From assembly GCA_031278025.1 (NCBI GenBank), contig JAITLF010000389.1, positions 1 through 8,111 of the forward strand: DNA of 8,111 nt, written 5' to 3'. The notes under the pieces were generated by a model. That model was given only the letters and a program-made list of their open reading frames with translations. It ran no database searches and was not told the DNA's origin. How positions within the stretch are numbered: position 1 is the first letter of the stretch; the number at the start of each line of letters is the position of its first letter. The translations under genes and the position numbers were made by a program. Shown here in pieces: positions 1 to 5,447 of this stretch. Source of the DNA: Treponema sp. (GTDB lineage Bacteria; Spirochaetota; Spirochaetia; Treponematales; Breznakiellaceae).

Positions 1-324
1 GGACGTTCCAGTCCCTGACGGACATCAAAAACTCCGCCCCGCTCCCGGTTTTGGAGTTCCATAGCGACAACGGCGGTGAATTCATCAACAACGCCGCCGA
101 AATCTGGTGCGAAAAGGAACGCCTCCCTTTCACTCGCGGCCGCAGCCGCAGCCGCAGCCACAAGAAGAACAGGCCCTCCTGGCCGCCGTGTACCGGCCCC
201 TGGTCCCGCTCCTTAACTTCTTCATGCCCGCCCAAAAACTCAGCAGAATGTCAACAAGGCTATCCCGCGTCTGCGCCAGCGGCTTGCCCAGGTAAACCGT
301 ACCCCGGCACAAGAGCGGGAATAG
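1..324 (+). pseudogene. Decayed integrase-core (DDE) transposase, 3' remnant in three frames
   Basis: This is the downstream part of an insertion-sequence transposase; its start lies left of the window. Frame 3 (from base 3) encodes an rve-type catalytic stretch with HSDNGGEFIN, which carries the second catalytic Asp, followed by WCEKERLPFTR. In intact relatives this is followed by a KKNDNCxVEQKN-like segment holding the catalytic Glu. Here that segment is absent and the reading breaks at a short CCGCAG repeat. Frame 2 resumes at about 170 with ALLAAVYRPLVPLLNFFMPAQ, a C-terminal segment typical of this transposase group. Frame 1 (about 241-324) gives a basic helical tail, NKAIPRLRQRLAQVN, ending at TAG 322-324. 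Internal deletions plus frameshifts make it non-functional. The family is probably the ISNCY/IS1202-like or IS481-like group, judged from remembered motifs only. Confidence 0.8.
140..157. repeat. (CCGCAG)x3 microsatellite at the transposase break
   Basis: Three perfect CCGCAG hexamers lie exactly where the transposase homology leaves frame 3 and later resumes in frame 2. They encode RSRSRS in frame 3 or PQPQPQ in frame 2. The repeat may mark the junction of the internal deletion. Confidence 0.75.
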
Positions 325-357
325 TTTTCGGTAACATTTTGAAATGAGGCATTTAGG
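325..357. mobile_element. Probable right end of the decayed insertion sequence
   Basis: The AT-rich stretch following the transposase stop contains GGTAACATTTTGAAATGAGG, which resembles the terminal sequences of integrase-type insertion sequences. Composition changes sharply at about 357 into the GC-rich inverted repeat. The left end is outside the window, so the inverted-repeat partner and target duplication cannot be checked. Confidence 0.4.
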
Positions 358-360
358 GGG

Positions 361-395
361 TTCCGTCTCGTCCGCAGGGCGCGGACGAGACGGAA
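361..395. repeat. Perfect 15-bp inverted repeat, 5-nt loop, 3' of the lipoprotein gene
   Basis: The arms TTCCGTCTCGTCCGC (361-375) and GCGGACGAGACGGAA (381-395) are perfect reverse complements around AGGGC. Read on the minus strand it begins 13 bases after the lipoprotein stop codon. The bases beyond it on the minus strand are CCCCCTAAATGCC, so there is no U-tract and it is a poor intrinsic terminator by the usual rule. It could still stop transcription or stabilise the mRNA 3' end. Alternatively it could act as the DNA hairpin/cruciform known downstream of variable regions in diversity-generating retroelements. Confidence 0.85.
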
Positions 396-408
396 GGCGC
401 CATGCGCC
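396..408. repeat. Small 5-bp hairpin GGCGC-CAT-GCGCC
   Basis: A short perfect inverted repeat fills the gap between the lipoprotein stop codon and the 15-bp inverted repeat. Together the two make a double hairpin at the gene's 3' end. Confidence 0.55.
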
Positions 409-2676
409 TTAGTCGATGCAGAAAGCAGGGGCGCAGCCACTCATACCACCCGCATTAGAGAAGAAGGCACTGCCGGCGCTGTCGACATAGGTAAAATGGG
501 AAGAATTAGGACTTGCCGTCCAATAGGGTGATCCGGATGCGAACACCGTACCCATATACTTTTTCCGCCTGGCAGCATCAAAGTAGTATTCAAGCCGCGC
601 CTGGTTTTCCGGCGTTTCATAGCCCGCCTCCGAATGGGTTCCTGCTCCAAACATCTCCCGTTCCGTGGGCAGCCATAGCAAATCTTGCACCGTACCACCG
701 GCCCCCCTGACCGATATATGCCGCACCGGAGCCCACATCACATCTTCAGGCACGCCCGCAGCCACCAGTCCCGCAAGGAACCTGCCGCTCCTGGGGTCGC
801 CGCCGACCGGTGTCAGGTACTTCCGCATTTCGCTCGCCGCGTACCCGCCGCTGGTGTCGTCAGTAGCGTTCATCCTGCGCGCAACCGGAATATTCTGAAA
901 CTGGAACACCACGTGGTCCACCCCGTCGTTATCCTCTACCGTGTACTGCCCCCTTCCCGAACGGAACGAGTTTATCCCCACCGCAATCAGCCGCAGCAGG
1001 GCCCCCTTGTCTCCGGAAAACACCGTGTTGGTTACGGCAAAACCTCCATCGGGGTTGCTGTACTCCTCGGCGTTGTACCCATCGACGGTGAGGCTTTCAA
1101 GATCGATCCAGTCCCCCGGTTGTATCGTACCCTCAATATCGGGGCCAAGCCCGCCGGCCTGAATGAACCGGTGCAGCGTCTTGAAGGTCTCCGCTACGCC
1201 TTCACTTCCCTCAGCCGTAATGCCGAACTTATCCTTGATGCTGGTCATGCCCGCGGCGCCCTCAACAAGGCAGTCGGCGGGATTGCCCCAGATCTGGGCC
1301 GCGGTAGTGGGGATTTTGAAGGACCCGTCGCCCGTCTTCCCGTCTTTGAATACCATCAGATACACGTCGGCGGCCTCAGCTATCGTTATTTCCGCCGTAT
1401 GGGTCCCCGTCCCGTACGAACCCAGGAGCGTGTAGGCGGAATAATCCGCAGGCGCAACCGTCCCCCCATTCACCACCGGCGCTGCCGCATAATACACGTC
1501 CGCGGTCCCCGCATACCCGCCGGTAGTAAACGTTATCGCCGCATCATCCCGTGCCGCGGGCAGGCCGATTACCAGGCTGCCGTCCTTTTCCTCCGTTAGG
1601 GCAAAGCGTACCGCCCCGTTTCCGTTCTTCCCCGTTTCCCACCACGGGCCGCTAAAGTCCGTATCCTCGTCCTGAACCTCGTCGTTTACCCCGTTACGGA
1701 TGATCCACACCGGGGGGCCGTTGTTCAAATCGAAAATTGATTTGTCCGCGAAGTCTTCCCAGTCCTCCTTCGCGGCCAGGTTAAAGGGAACATATTCCAG
1801 CGTAAAGGCGGCGGAACCGGAGGTCCCTATCTTGGCCAACCCCGCCGTATAGTCCGTTATGTCATGGGTAATGACATTCCCCGTTGAGGCGTTGGTTTCC
1901 GAGCGTACCGCCGTCCCATTTACCCGTATCGTTTTGCCCGTGATCCGCAAGCCGTTCCCGGCGCCACCGGCGGCTATGTTCTTCTGAGCCGCAATCAAAT
2001 CCGCAAGGCCGTTCCCGCCGGCGCCGGTTTGCACCGTCCACTTGACGTTCCAGGCTACCGGGGGCAGGGCAGCCGCCGCGCCGGTCTTCGCCGGAACGGA
2101 TCGGGACGGGGCGGTAAACTCGGTGTCCACCACGAGGGGCCACATGGTTACCCGTACCGTCGTGCTTCCCACTATCTTCTGCTCCTGTAATCCTGCGGCC
2201 AGCAGGGTGGGCGGGGTGCCTTCATCATACGCATAGGTTCCGTCATCGTTGACGCCGGAGCGGTCCCAATAGCCCATCAGGATAAGAAACTCGTAGGTTT
2301 TACCATAGGGAATATCGTTAATGGTAAGAACCGCATACGTCTCGTCATCCCTTTCCCGGCGCTGCTCGGCAACGTGGGTAACCGCCCCGCTCTCCTTCTC
2401 CACCACGACAAGCTGGATACTGTTGCGGATGCTCTCCCCTGCCGTCCCCTTTATCCGGTCCGCGCCGGGTCCGGCAAGGGCGCGGCCTTGAGCGCCCGCA
2501 TTGGCGCCCGCATCGGCGCCCGCATCGGCGGTAGCACCGATGACTACGTCAACGGCAAAGGGGGCGGCGGGGTTGCCCGACACCGGGGCAGATGGGGCAG
2601 CCGGGTTAAAACAGCCCTGGAGTAAAAACGCCAGGAACCCTGGGGCAAAAAAGCCCGACAATCTCGTGTGTTTCAT
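409..2676 (-). CDS. Large lipoprotein with C-terminal DUF6273/C-type-lectin-like module; possible DGR target
   Basis: A 755-residue protein predicted to be exported and lipid-anchored. It has a short basic N-terminus, a hydrophobic core and a lipobox LQGC with the acylated Cys at 22. Residues about 42-70 are Gly/Ala-rich, with GADA tandem units. Residues about 75-500 look like beta-rich surface domains, including a PVWIIRNGVNDE segment that I recall from other treponemal lipoproteins. Residues about 505-755 resemble DUF6273, related in form to FGE/C-type-lectin folds: GDWIDLESL, RLIAVGIN, MRKYLTP, LLWLPTEREMFG, SPYWTASP and a terminal GCAPAFCID. The last ~34 codons are nearly all NNY. Binding partner is unknown. 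The ATG at 2676 is chosen because it gives an intact signal peptide, although its AGGGG is only one base upstream. The gene is alone on its strand here, with hairpins at its 3' end. Confidence 0.85.
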   Translation of the reverse strand: MKHTRLSGFFAPGFLAFLLQGCFNPAAPSAPVSGNPAAPFAVDVVIGATADAGADAGANAGAQGRALAGPGADRIKGTAGESIRNSIQLVVVEKESGAVTHVAEQRRERDDETYAVLTINDIPYGKTYEFLILMGYWDRSGVNDDGTYAYDEGTPPTLLAAGLQEQKIVGSTTVRVTMWPLVVDTEFTAPSRSVPAKTGAAAALPPVAWNVKWTVQTGAGGNGLADLIAAQKNIAAGGAGNGLRITGKTIRVNGTAVRSETNASTGNVITHDITDYTAGLAKIGTSGSAAFTLEYVPFNLAAKEDWEDFADKSIFDLNNGPPVWIIRNGVNDEVQDEDTDFSGPWWETGKNGNGAVRFALTEEKDGSLVIGLPAARDDAAITFTTGGYAGTADVYYAAAPVVNGGTVAPADYSAYTLLGSYGTGTHTAEITIAEAADVYLMVFKDGKTGDGSFKIPTTAAQIWGNPADCLVEGAAGMTSIKDKFGITAEGSEGVAETFKTLHRFIQAGGLGPDIEGTIQPGDWIDLESLTVDGYNAEEYSNPDGGFAVTNTVFSGDKGALLRLIAVGINSFRSGRGQYTVEDNDGVDHVVFQFQNIPVARRMNATDDTSGGYAASEMRKYLTPVGGDPRSGRFLAGLVAAGVPEDVMWAPVRHISVRGAGGTVQDLLWLPTEREMFGAGTHSEAGYETPENQARLEYYFDAARRKKYMGTVFASGSPYWTASPNSSHFTYVDSAGSAFFSNAGGMSGCAPAFCID
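412..531 (-). other. Candidate DGR variable region (last 40 codons of the lipoprotein)
   Basis: From SPYWTASP to the stop, the codons from SPN onward are pyrimidine-ended in all but two cases (GCG and ATG). The residues are those reachable by mutating AAY codons (N, S, H, F, T, Y, D, G, A, C). The fixed frame YW..SP ... GxxPAFCI matches the conserved scaffold of DUF6273-like C-termini. In known DGRs the variable region is at the 3' end of a C-type-lectin-fold target gene and is followed by a hairpin, as here. No reverse transcriptase or template repeat is visible in the window. Confidence 0.4.
2492..2527. repeat. Three 12-bp tandem units (GCGCCCGCATYG) in the lipoprotein gene
   Basis: Units at 2492-2503, 2504-2515 and 2516-2527 differ only at one base in the first unit. 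A degenerate fourth copy may follow. On the coding strand they give GADA/GANA repeats just after the lipid-anchored Cys, likely a flexible tether that can change length by slippage without breaking the frame. Confidence 0.8.
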
Positions 2677-2677
2677 A

Positions 2678-2691
2678 CCCCTAGATAGGGG
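2678..2691. promoter_or_regulatory. Inverted repeat CCCCTA-GA-TAGGGG over the lipoprotein ribosome-binding site
   Basis: A perfect 6-bp dyad with a 2-base centre ends one base before the start codon of the lipoprotein gene. The arm next to the start carries the only Shine-Dalgarno-like AGGGG. In RNA the loop would be too tight for the full stem, so it may be a protein-binding dyad, a partly open hairpin, or chance. Confidence 0.4.
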
Positions 2692-2722
2692 GCGAACATG
2701 CGCCGCGCTTCAATAAAGACCT

Positions 2723-2740
2723 ATTTTTTTTAAAAAAAAT
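2723..2740. promoter_or_regulatory. AT palindrome A-T8-A8-T upstream of the lipoprotein gene
   Basis: Eight T followed by eight A form an 18-bp perfect palindrome in otherwise GC-rich DNA, about 50 bp upstream of the lipoprotein start. Such tracts are stiff and can act as promoter UP-elements or nucleoid-protein sites. They are also prone to slippage. No convincing -35/-10 pair was found near it on the minus strand. Confidence 0.45.
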
Positions 2741-2843
2741 TGGCGTTCCCCGCCGCCGCTTCATACACTCCCCCTATTAAAGAAAAGATTTGAGTAAGAG
2801 GGAACAACGATAAATCAATAAGAATGAGGGAGGCATTACTTCC

Positions 2844-2878
2844 GGGGGGTCTGGGTCCCTTTGGACCCCTGACCTCCC
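2844..2878. repeat. Long imperfect hairpin, possible dispersed palindrome
   Basis: GGGTCC (2853-2858) pairs with GGACCC (2863-2868) around CTTT. The stem continues outward after a small internal loop, as GGGGGGTC (2844-2851) with GACCTCCC (2871-2878). It abuts a second GC hairpin. Neither belongs to a gene, and the pair looks like an intergenic palindromic repeat unit. Confidence 0.6.
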
Positions 2879-2879
2879 G

Positions 2880-2896
2880 GCGGGGCGGCGCCCCGC
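2880..2896. repeat. GC-rich hairpin GCGGGGC-GGC-GCCCCGC
   Basis: A perfect 7-bp stem with a 3-base loop directly adjoins the preceding imperfect hairpin. The two could form one compound element between the carboxypeptidase terminator and the lipoprotein promoter region. Confidence 0.6.
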
Positions 2897-2906
2897 GCCA
2901 TCTTTC

Positions 2907-2943
2907 CTATCAAGAAACCCGGCCTCCGTGGGGGGAGACCGGG
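2907..2943 (-). terminator. Intrinsic terminator of the carboxypeptidase operon
   Basis: On the minus strand, beginning 9 bases after the carboxypeptidase stop, CCCGGTCTCC (2943-2934) pairs with GGAGGCCGGG (2927-2918) with one A-C mismatch and a 6-base loop. It is followed by TTTCTTG. The T-run is imperfect, but position and shape fit a rho-independent terminator. Confidence 0.6.
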
Positions 2944-2952
2944 CCGGCGTAC

Positions 2953-4482
2953 TTAAAGCCCGTACAACGCCGTGTATTTTGTTTCGATATACTCCAGGAA
3001 AGGAGAGACCGAGAGTTTCTCCCCGGTAACCTTGAAGAGAAGATCCGCGGGATCAAGCCGGCGGCCCCAGGTATAGATATTTTCCCGCAGCCAGCGGCGT
3101 ATGGCCGTGAAGCTGCCGCGGGCTATGTCGTCTTCGTAATCCGGCAGGTCCCGGCGCAGGCTTTTCAGGAACTGGAGGCTGTAGAGATTGCCCAGGGCGT
3201 AGCTGGGAAAATAGCCGAAGGAACCCTTGGACCAGTGGACATCCTGAAGGACCCCCAGGGTGTCGGTTTCGGGTTCTATGCCCACGAGGTCCTTCATGGA
3301 CTGCCGCCAGACGCGGGGCAGGTCCTCCACCGGGAGGCTGCCGGAAAAGAGGCGCCGTTCCAGTTCAAAGCGGAGGATGACATGGAGGCTGTAACTTAAC
3401 TCATCGGCTTCTGTGCGGATAAGGGAGGGGCCGGCCCGGTTGACGGCCCGGTAGAAGGCGTCCGCGCTGACTTGCCTGAGTTGTTCGGGGAATACGGCCC
3501 GGAGCCGGGGGAACTGGTATTCCCAAAACGCGCGGCTTCTGCCAAAGACGTTTTCCCACAGCCGGGACTGGGACTCGTGTATGCCCATAGAGACCCCTTC
3601 AGCCAGGCAGGTTCCCCGGAGGTCCGGGCTGATGTCCATCTCGTAAAAGGCATGGCCCATCTCGTGAATGGTGGAAAAAATGGAGGACAGGAGGTTGTCC
3701 TGGGCGTACCGGGTGGTGATGCGGATGTCGTTAAAGCCCAGGGTGGTGGTGAAGGGATGGGCGCTGGAGTCCAGCCGGCCCCGGCGGAGGTCGAAGCCCA
3801 ACTGTTCCATGAGGTCCCGGCTGTACCGGGCCTGCCGTTCCGTGTCGTAGGGCTGGTCCAGAAAGGAGCGGCCCGCTTCCGCTCCGGCGGCGGTTTTGAC
3901 GCGCCCCAGGAGGGCCGAAAGCCGTTCCCGCAGGGGAGCGAAGAGCCAGGCGATTTCTTCGGCGGAGATTCCCGGCTCGTGGGCGTCCAGGAGGCCGTCG
4001 TAAACCGCGTTGCCTGCAAAGCCCCAGTATTCGGCGCGCTTGCGGGCAAAATCGACCATCGTCATCAGAAAGGGGGCAAAGACGGCAAAATCGTTCGTAC
4101 TCCGGGCTCTTACCCACACGGCCTGGGCCAGGCTCCCGGCCCGGGCCATACCGGCGGCAAAGCCGGGGGGAAGTTTCGCAGCCCGGTCGTACCGGCGGCG
4201 CACGGCCCGGCAGAAATCCCGCTCCGCTGGGGGCAGCGCCTCGTCGCCCGACGGGTTTGCCGAATCGGAACCCAGTTCTGCCAGGAGCCGCCCTATTTGG
4301 GGGTCCGCGGCCCGCTCATTGGCGAGGCCCTCGATAAGGGCGAGTTGATCCGCCCGTTCCTCGACGCCCTCAGGCGGCAGGTTCGTTTCCTGGTCCCAGT
4401 GGAGGATGGCCGCCGTCTTTTCCAGCAGGCAACACTCCCGATCGATCCCGTGAAGTTGTTTGAGTATTCTATTGGTTTTCAT
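2953..4482 (-). CDS. M32 family metallocarboxypeptidase (carboxypeptidase Taq type)
   Basis: A cytoplasmic zinc carboxypeptidase that removes C-terminal amino acids from peptides. At 509 residues it matches the usual ~500 for peptidase family M32. Family motifs appear in order: HWDQET near the N-terminus, HPFT (about 242), DIRITTRY (about 252), the zinc-binding HEMGH (273-277) whose Glu is catalytic, HESQSR (about 302) with the third metal-ligand region, IRTEADELSY (about 355), and GYFPSYALGN (about 423). All expected residues are present, so it should be active. I chose ATG 4482 because relatives begin at this point with MKT-like sequence. An in-frame TTG at 4518 would add 12 residues and overlap the upstream stop as TTGA, but no good Shine-Dalgarno supports either start. 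It lies downstream of the kinase-like gene on the same strand, 32 bases away. Confidence 0.95.
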   Translation of the reverse strand: MKTNRILKQLHGIDRECCLLEKTAAILHWDQETNLPPEGVEERADQLALIEGLANERAADPQIGRLLAELGSDSANPSGDEALPPAERDFCRAVRRRYDRAAKLPPGFAAGMARAGSLAQAVWVRARSTNDFAVFAPFLMTMVDFARKRAEYWGFAGNAVYDGLLDAHEPGISAEEIAWLFAPLRERLSALLGRVKTAAGAEAGRSFLDQPYDTERQARYSRDLMEQLGFDLRRGRLDSSAHPFTTTLGFNDIRITTRYAQDNLLSSIFSTIHEMGHAFYEMDISPDLRGTCLAEGVSMGIHESQSRLWENVFGRSRAFWEYQFPRLRAVFPEQLRQVSADAFYRAVNRAGPSLIRTEADELSYSLHVILRFELERRLFSGSLPVEDLPRVWRQSMKDLVGIEPETDTLGVLQDVHWSKGSFGYFPSYALGNLYSLQFLKSLRRDLPDYEDDIARGSFTAIRRWLRENIYTWGRRLDPADLLFKVTGEKLSVSPFLEYIETKYTALYGL

Positions 4483-4514
4483 AGCATCATTTCTACAGAA
4501 TTGACGGTCGAATC

Positions 4515-5336
4515 TCAAGGGACCACGCTGTATTCCTGAACCACCTGAATTTCCGACCGGATCGAATTGGCGGGGGCCGCTTCCGCGGCGGCGGCGCTCG
4601 CGGCTTCCACCAGGGACTGGGAATTGGCAACACCGTAGAGGGTTACGGTTTTTCCCGCCACCTGCGCTTCCAGGAAATGAATGGTAATTTGCTTTTCGTA
4701 GGCGATGTGGTGTACCACATGCTGGCCCAGGATCAATTCTTCAAGGCGCGCCGTATTCTGCTCCTCCATCTCCCCGGTAATCACCCGGTCCCGGTGGAAT
4801 TTGATGATCTCCGCCGCCAGAGAAGGATGTAAGGCCCCGGTATTCAGGGTAAGATGGTAATTGGATGGTTCTTTCCATTCGGCATCAAAGAAATAGCGGT
4901 GGAACCCTATCCGGTCCCGGTCGCTCTGCTCTATGATCTGCCGGGCGCGTTTTTCATCGCAGTGAAAATAGCTCTTGACCCGCTCACACCGAATAGGAAC
5001 GGGCGCCACCAGAAAGACGGACAATACCCCGGGAAGGCTCTGGAAAACCGCGCTGGCCCTGCGGCCTATAAAGACGCAGCCCCCCTTTCCCGCCTCGGCC
5101 AGCATGGCGGTTTTCAGATAATGCAGGTAATCGTCCCGGTCCTGCGACAGGGACGCCCAAAAAGAAGGTTTCCGCTCATCGTACTTTTCAAATTTCCGGC
5201 CCTCAACTCCGTAAGACTTAATCCGTTCTTCCAGCGTATGTTTATCCACAAAGCGGTAACCCAAAATTTTTGACAGTTCCAGGGCGGTTTCATCCCCCAT
5301 TGCCGCCAGTTCACGGGAAATAGTTATAATCGCCAT
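4515..5336 (-). CDS. Cytidylate-kinase-like protein (Cytidylate_kin2) with BON-like C-terminal domain
   Basis: 273 residues. The N-terminal ~180 match the cytidylate-kinase-like family: ITISRELAAMGDETA, then LSKILGYRFVDK, VFIGRRASAVF, an FLVAP strand and Arg-rich lid (RCERV, KRARQIIEQSDRDR) and NYHLTLNTG. In true kinases the first motif is a Gly-rich P-loop. Here, as often in this family, the classical GKS/T is missing and even the Gly-rich loop is eroded, so nucleotide kinase activity is uncertain. Residues about 205-273 (ITIHFLEAQVAGKTVTLYGV, Ala-rich helix, IQVVQEYSVVP) have the beta-alpha-beta look of a BON domain, a unit that usually binds lipids or small ligands. A strong AGGAGG lies 5 bases before the ATG, and a consensus promoter sits upstream. 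It is first in an operon with the M32 peptidase. Confidence 0.85.
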   Translation of the reverse strand: MAIITISRELAAMGDETALELSKILGYRFVDKHTLEERIKSYGVEGRKFEKYDERKPSFWASLSQDRDDYLHYLKTAMLAEAGKGGCVFIGRRASAVFQSLPGVLSVFLVAPVPIRCERVKSYFHCDEKRARQIIEQSDRDRIGFHRYFFDAEWKEPSNYHLTLNTGALHPSLAAEIIKFHRDRVITGEMEEQNTARLEELILGQHVVHHIAYEKQITIHFLEAQVAGKTVTLYGVANSQSLVEAASAAAAEAAPANSIRSEIQVVQEYSVVP

Positions 5337-5341
5337 AATCG

Positions 5342-5347
5342 CCTCCT
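5342..5347 (-). promoter_or_regulatory. Strong Shine-Dalgarno (AGGAGG) of the kinase-like gene
   Basis: AGGAGG on the minus strand, 5 bases before ATG 5336, fixes the start of the kinase-like gene. It is the best ribosome-binding site in the window and lies just outside the leader hairpin. Confidence 0.85.
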
Positions 5348-5349
5348 AA

Positions 5350-5383
5350 GCCATGCCCCCAACAATCACCCGCAGGGGGCGGC
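5350..5383 (-). promoter_or_regulatory. 5' leader hairpin of the kinase-peptidase operon
   Basis: On the minus strand GCCGCCCCC (5383-5375) pairs with GGGGGC (5360-5355) and GGC (5352-5350), with an AT bulge and a 14-base loop. It would begin at or near the predicted transcription start (about 5383) and end 2-3 bases before the Shine-Dalgarno. This is the place for a 5' mRNA-stabilising stem or a translational control element. Confidence 0.5.
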
Positions 5384-5408
5384 TTTTTAAGCATAGCCTG
5401 CCTGCGGG
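5369..5408. promoter_or_regulatory. Operator-like inverted repeat CCCGCAGG...CCTGCGGG spanning the promoter
   Basis: The two perfect 8-bp arms are 5369-5376 and 5401-5408, with centres 32 bp apart, about three helical turns. One arm lies in the -35/-10 spacer and the other in the early transcribed leader. Their placement suits a repressor dimer pair, but the arms are GC-rich and short, so chance is possible. Confidence 0.35.
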
Positions 5409-5418
5409 GACTTGTCAA
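5390..5418 (-). promoter_or_regulatory. Sigma70-type promoter TTGACA-N17-TATGCT
   Basis: On the minus strand there is a perfect -35 box TTGACA (5418-5413), exactly 17 bases, then TATGCT (5395-5390). An A/T tract lies upstream of the -35 like an UP element. The predicted start is near 5383, giving a leader of about 47 bases to the kinase-like gene. It is the clearest promoter in the window. Confidence 0.8.
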
Positions 5419-5447
5419 AAAAAAAGATACAGGGGATTGTTTATCCC

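Noticed and set aside
685..1599. Plus-strand open frame (304 codons) opposite the lipoprotein
   Set aside because: It is an antisense shadow rich in Arg, Pro and His with no recognisable domain.
2824..3399. Plus-strand open frame starting in the intergenic hairpins
   Set aside because: Its start lies in palindromic DNA and the rest is antisense to the carboxypeptidase; the residues look like translated repeats.
4483..4518. TTG start extending the carboxypeptidase by 12 residues with a TTGA overlap
   Set aside because: Coupling is possible, but relatives begin near MKT and no Shine-Dalgarno precedes the TTG. It is kept only as an alternative.
3472..4539. Long plus-strand open frame (355 codons) opposite the carboxypeptidase
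   Set aside because: It is antisense to a clear M32 gene, has no family motifs, and is explained by GC-rich codon use that suppresses stops on the other strand.
5350..5388. Hairpin followed by TTTTT on the plus strand, resembling an intrinsic terminator
   Set aside because: No plus-strand gene lies upstream to need it. The same bases fit better as the leader hairpin and promoter start of the minus-strand operon.
5412..5447. TTG start extending the NUDIX protein by 12 residues
   Set aside because: The TTG overlaps the -35 box of the divergent promoter, the added residues are Lys-rich from an A-tract, and homology begins after ATG 5448.
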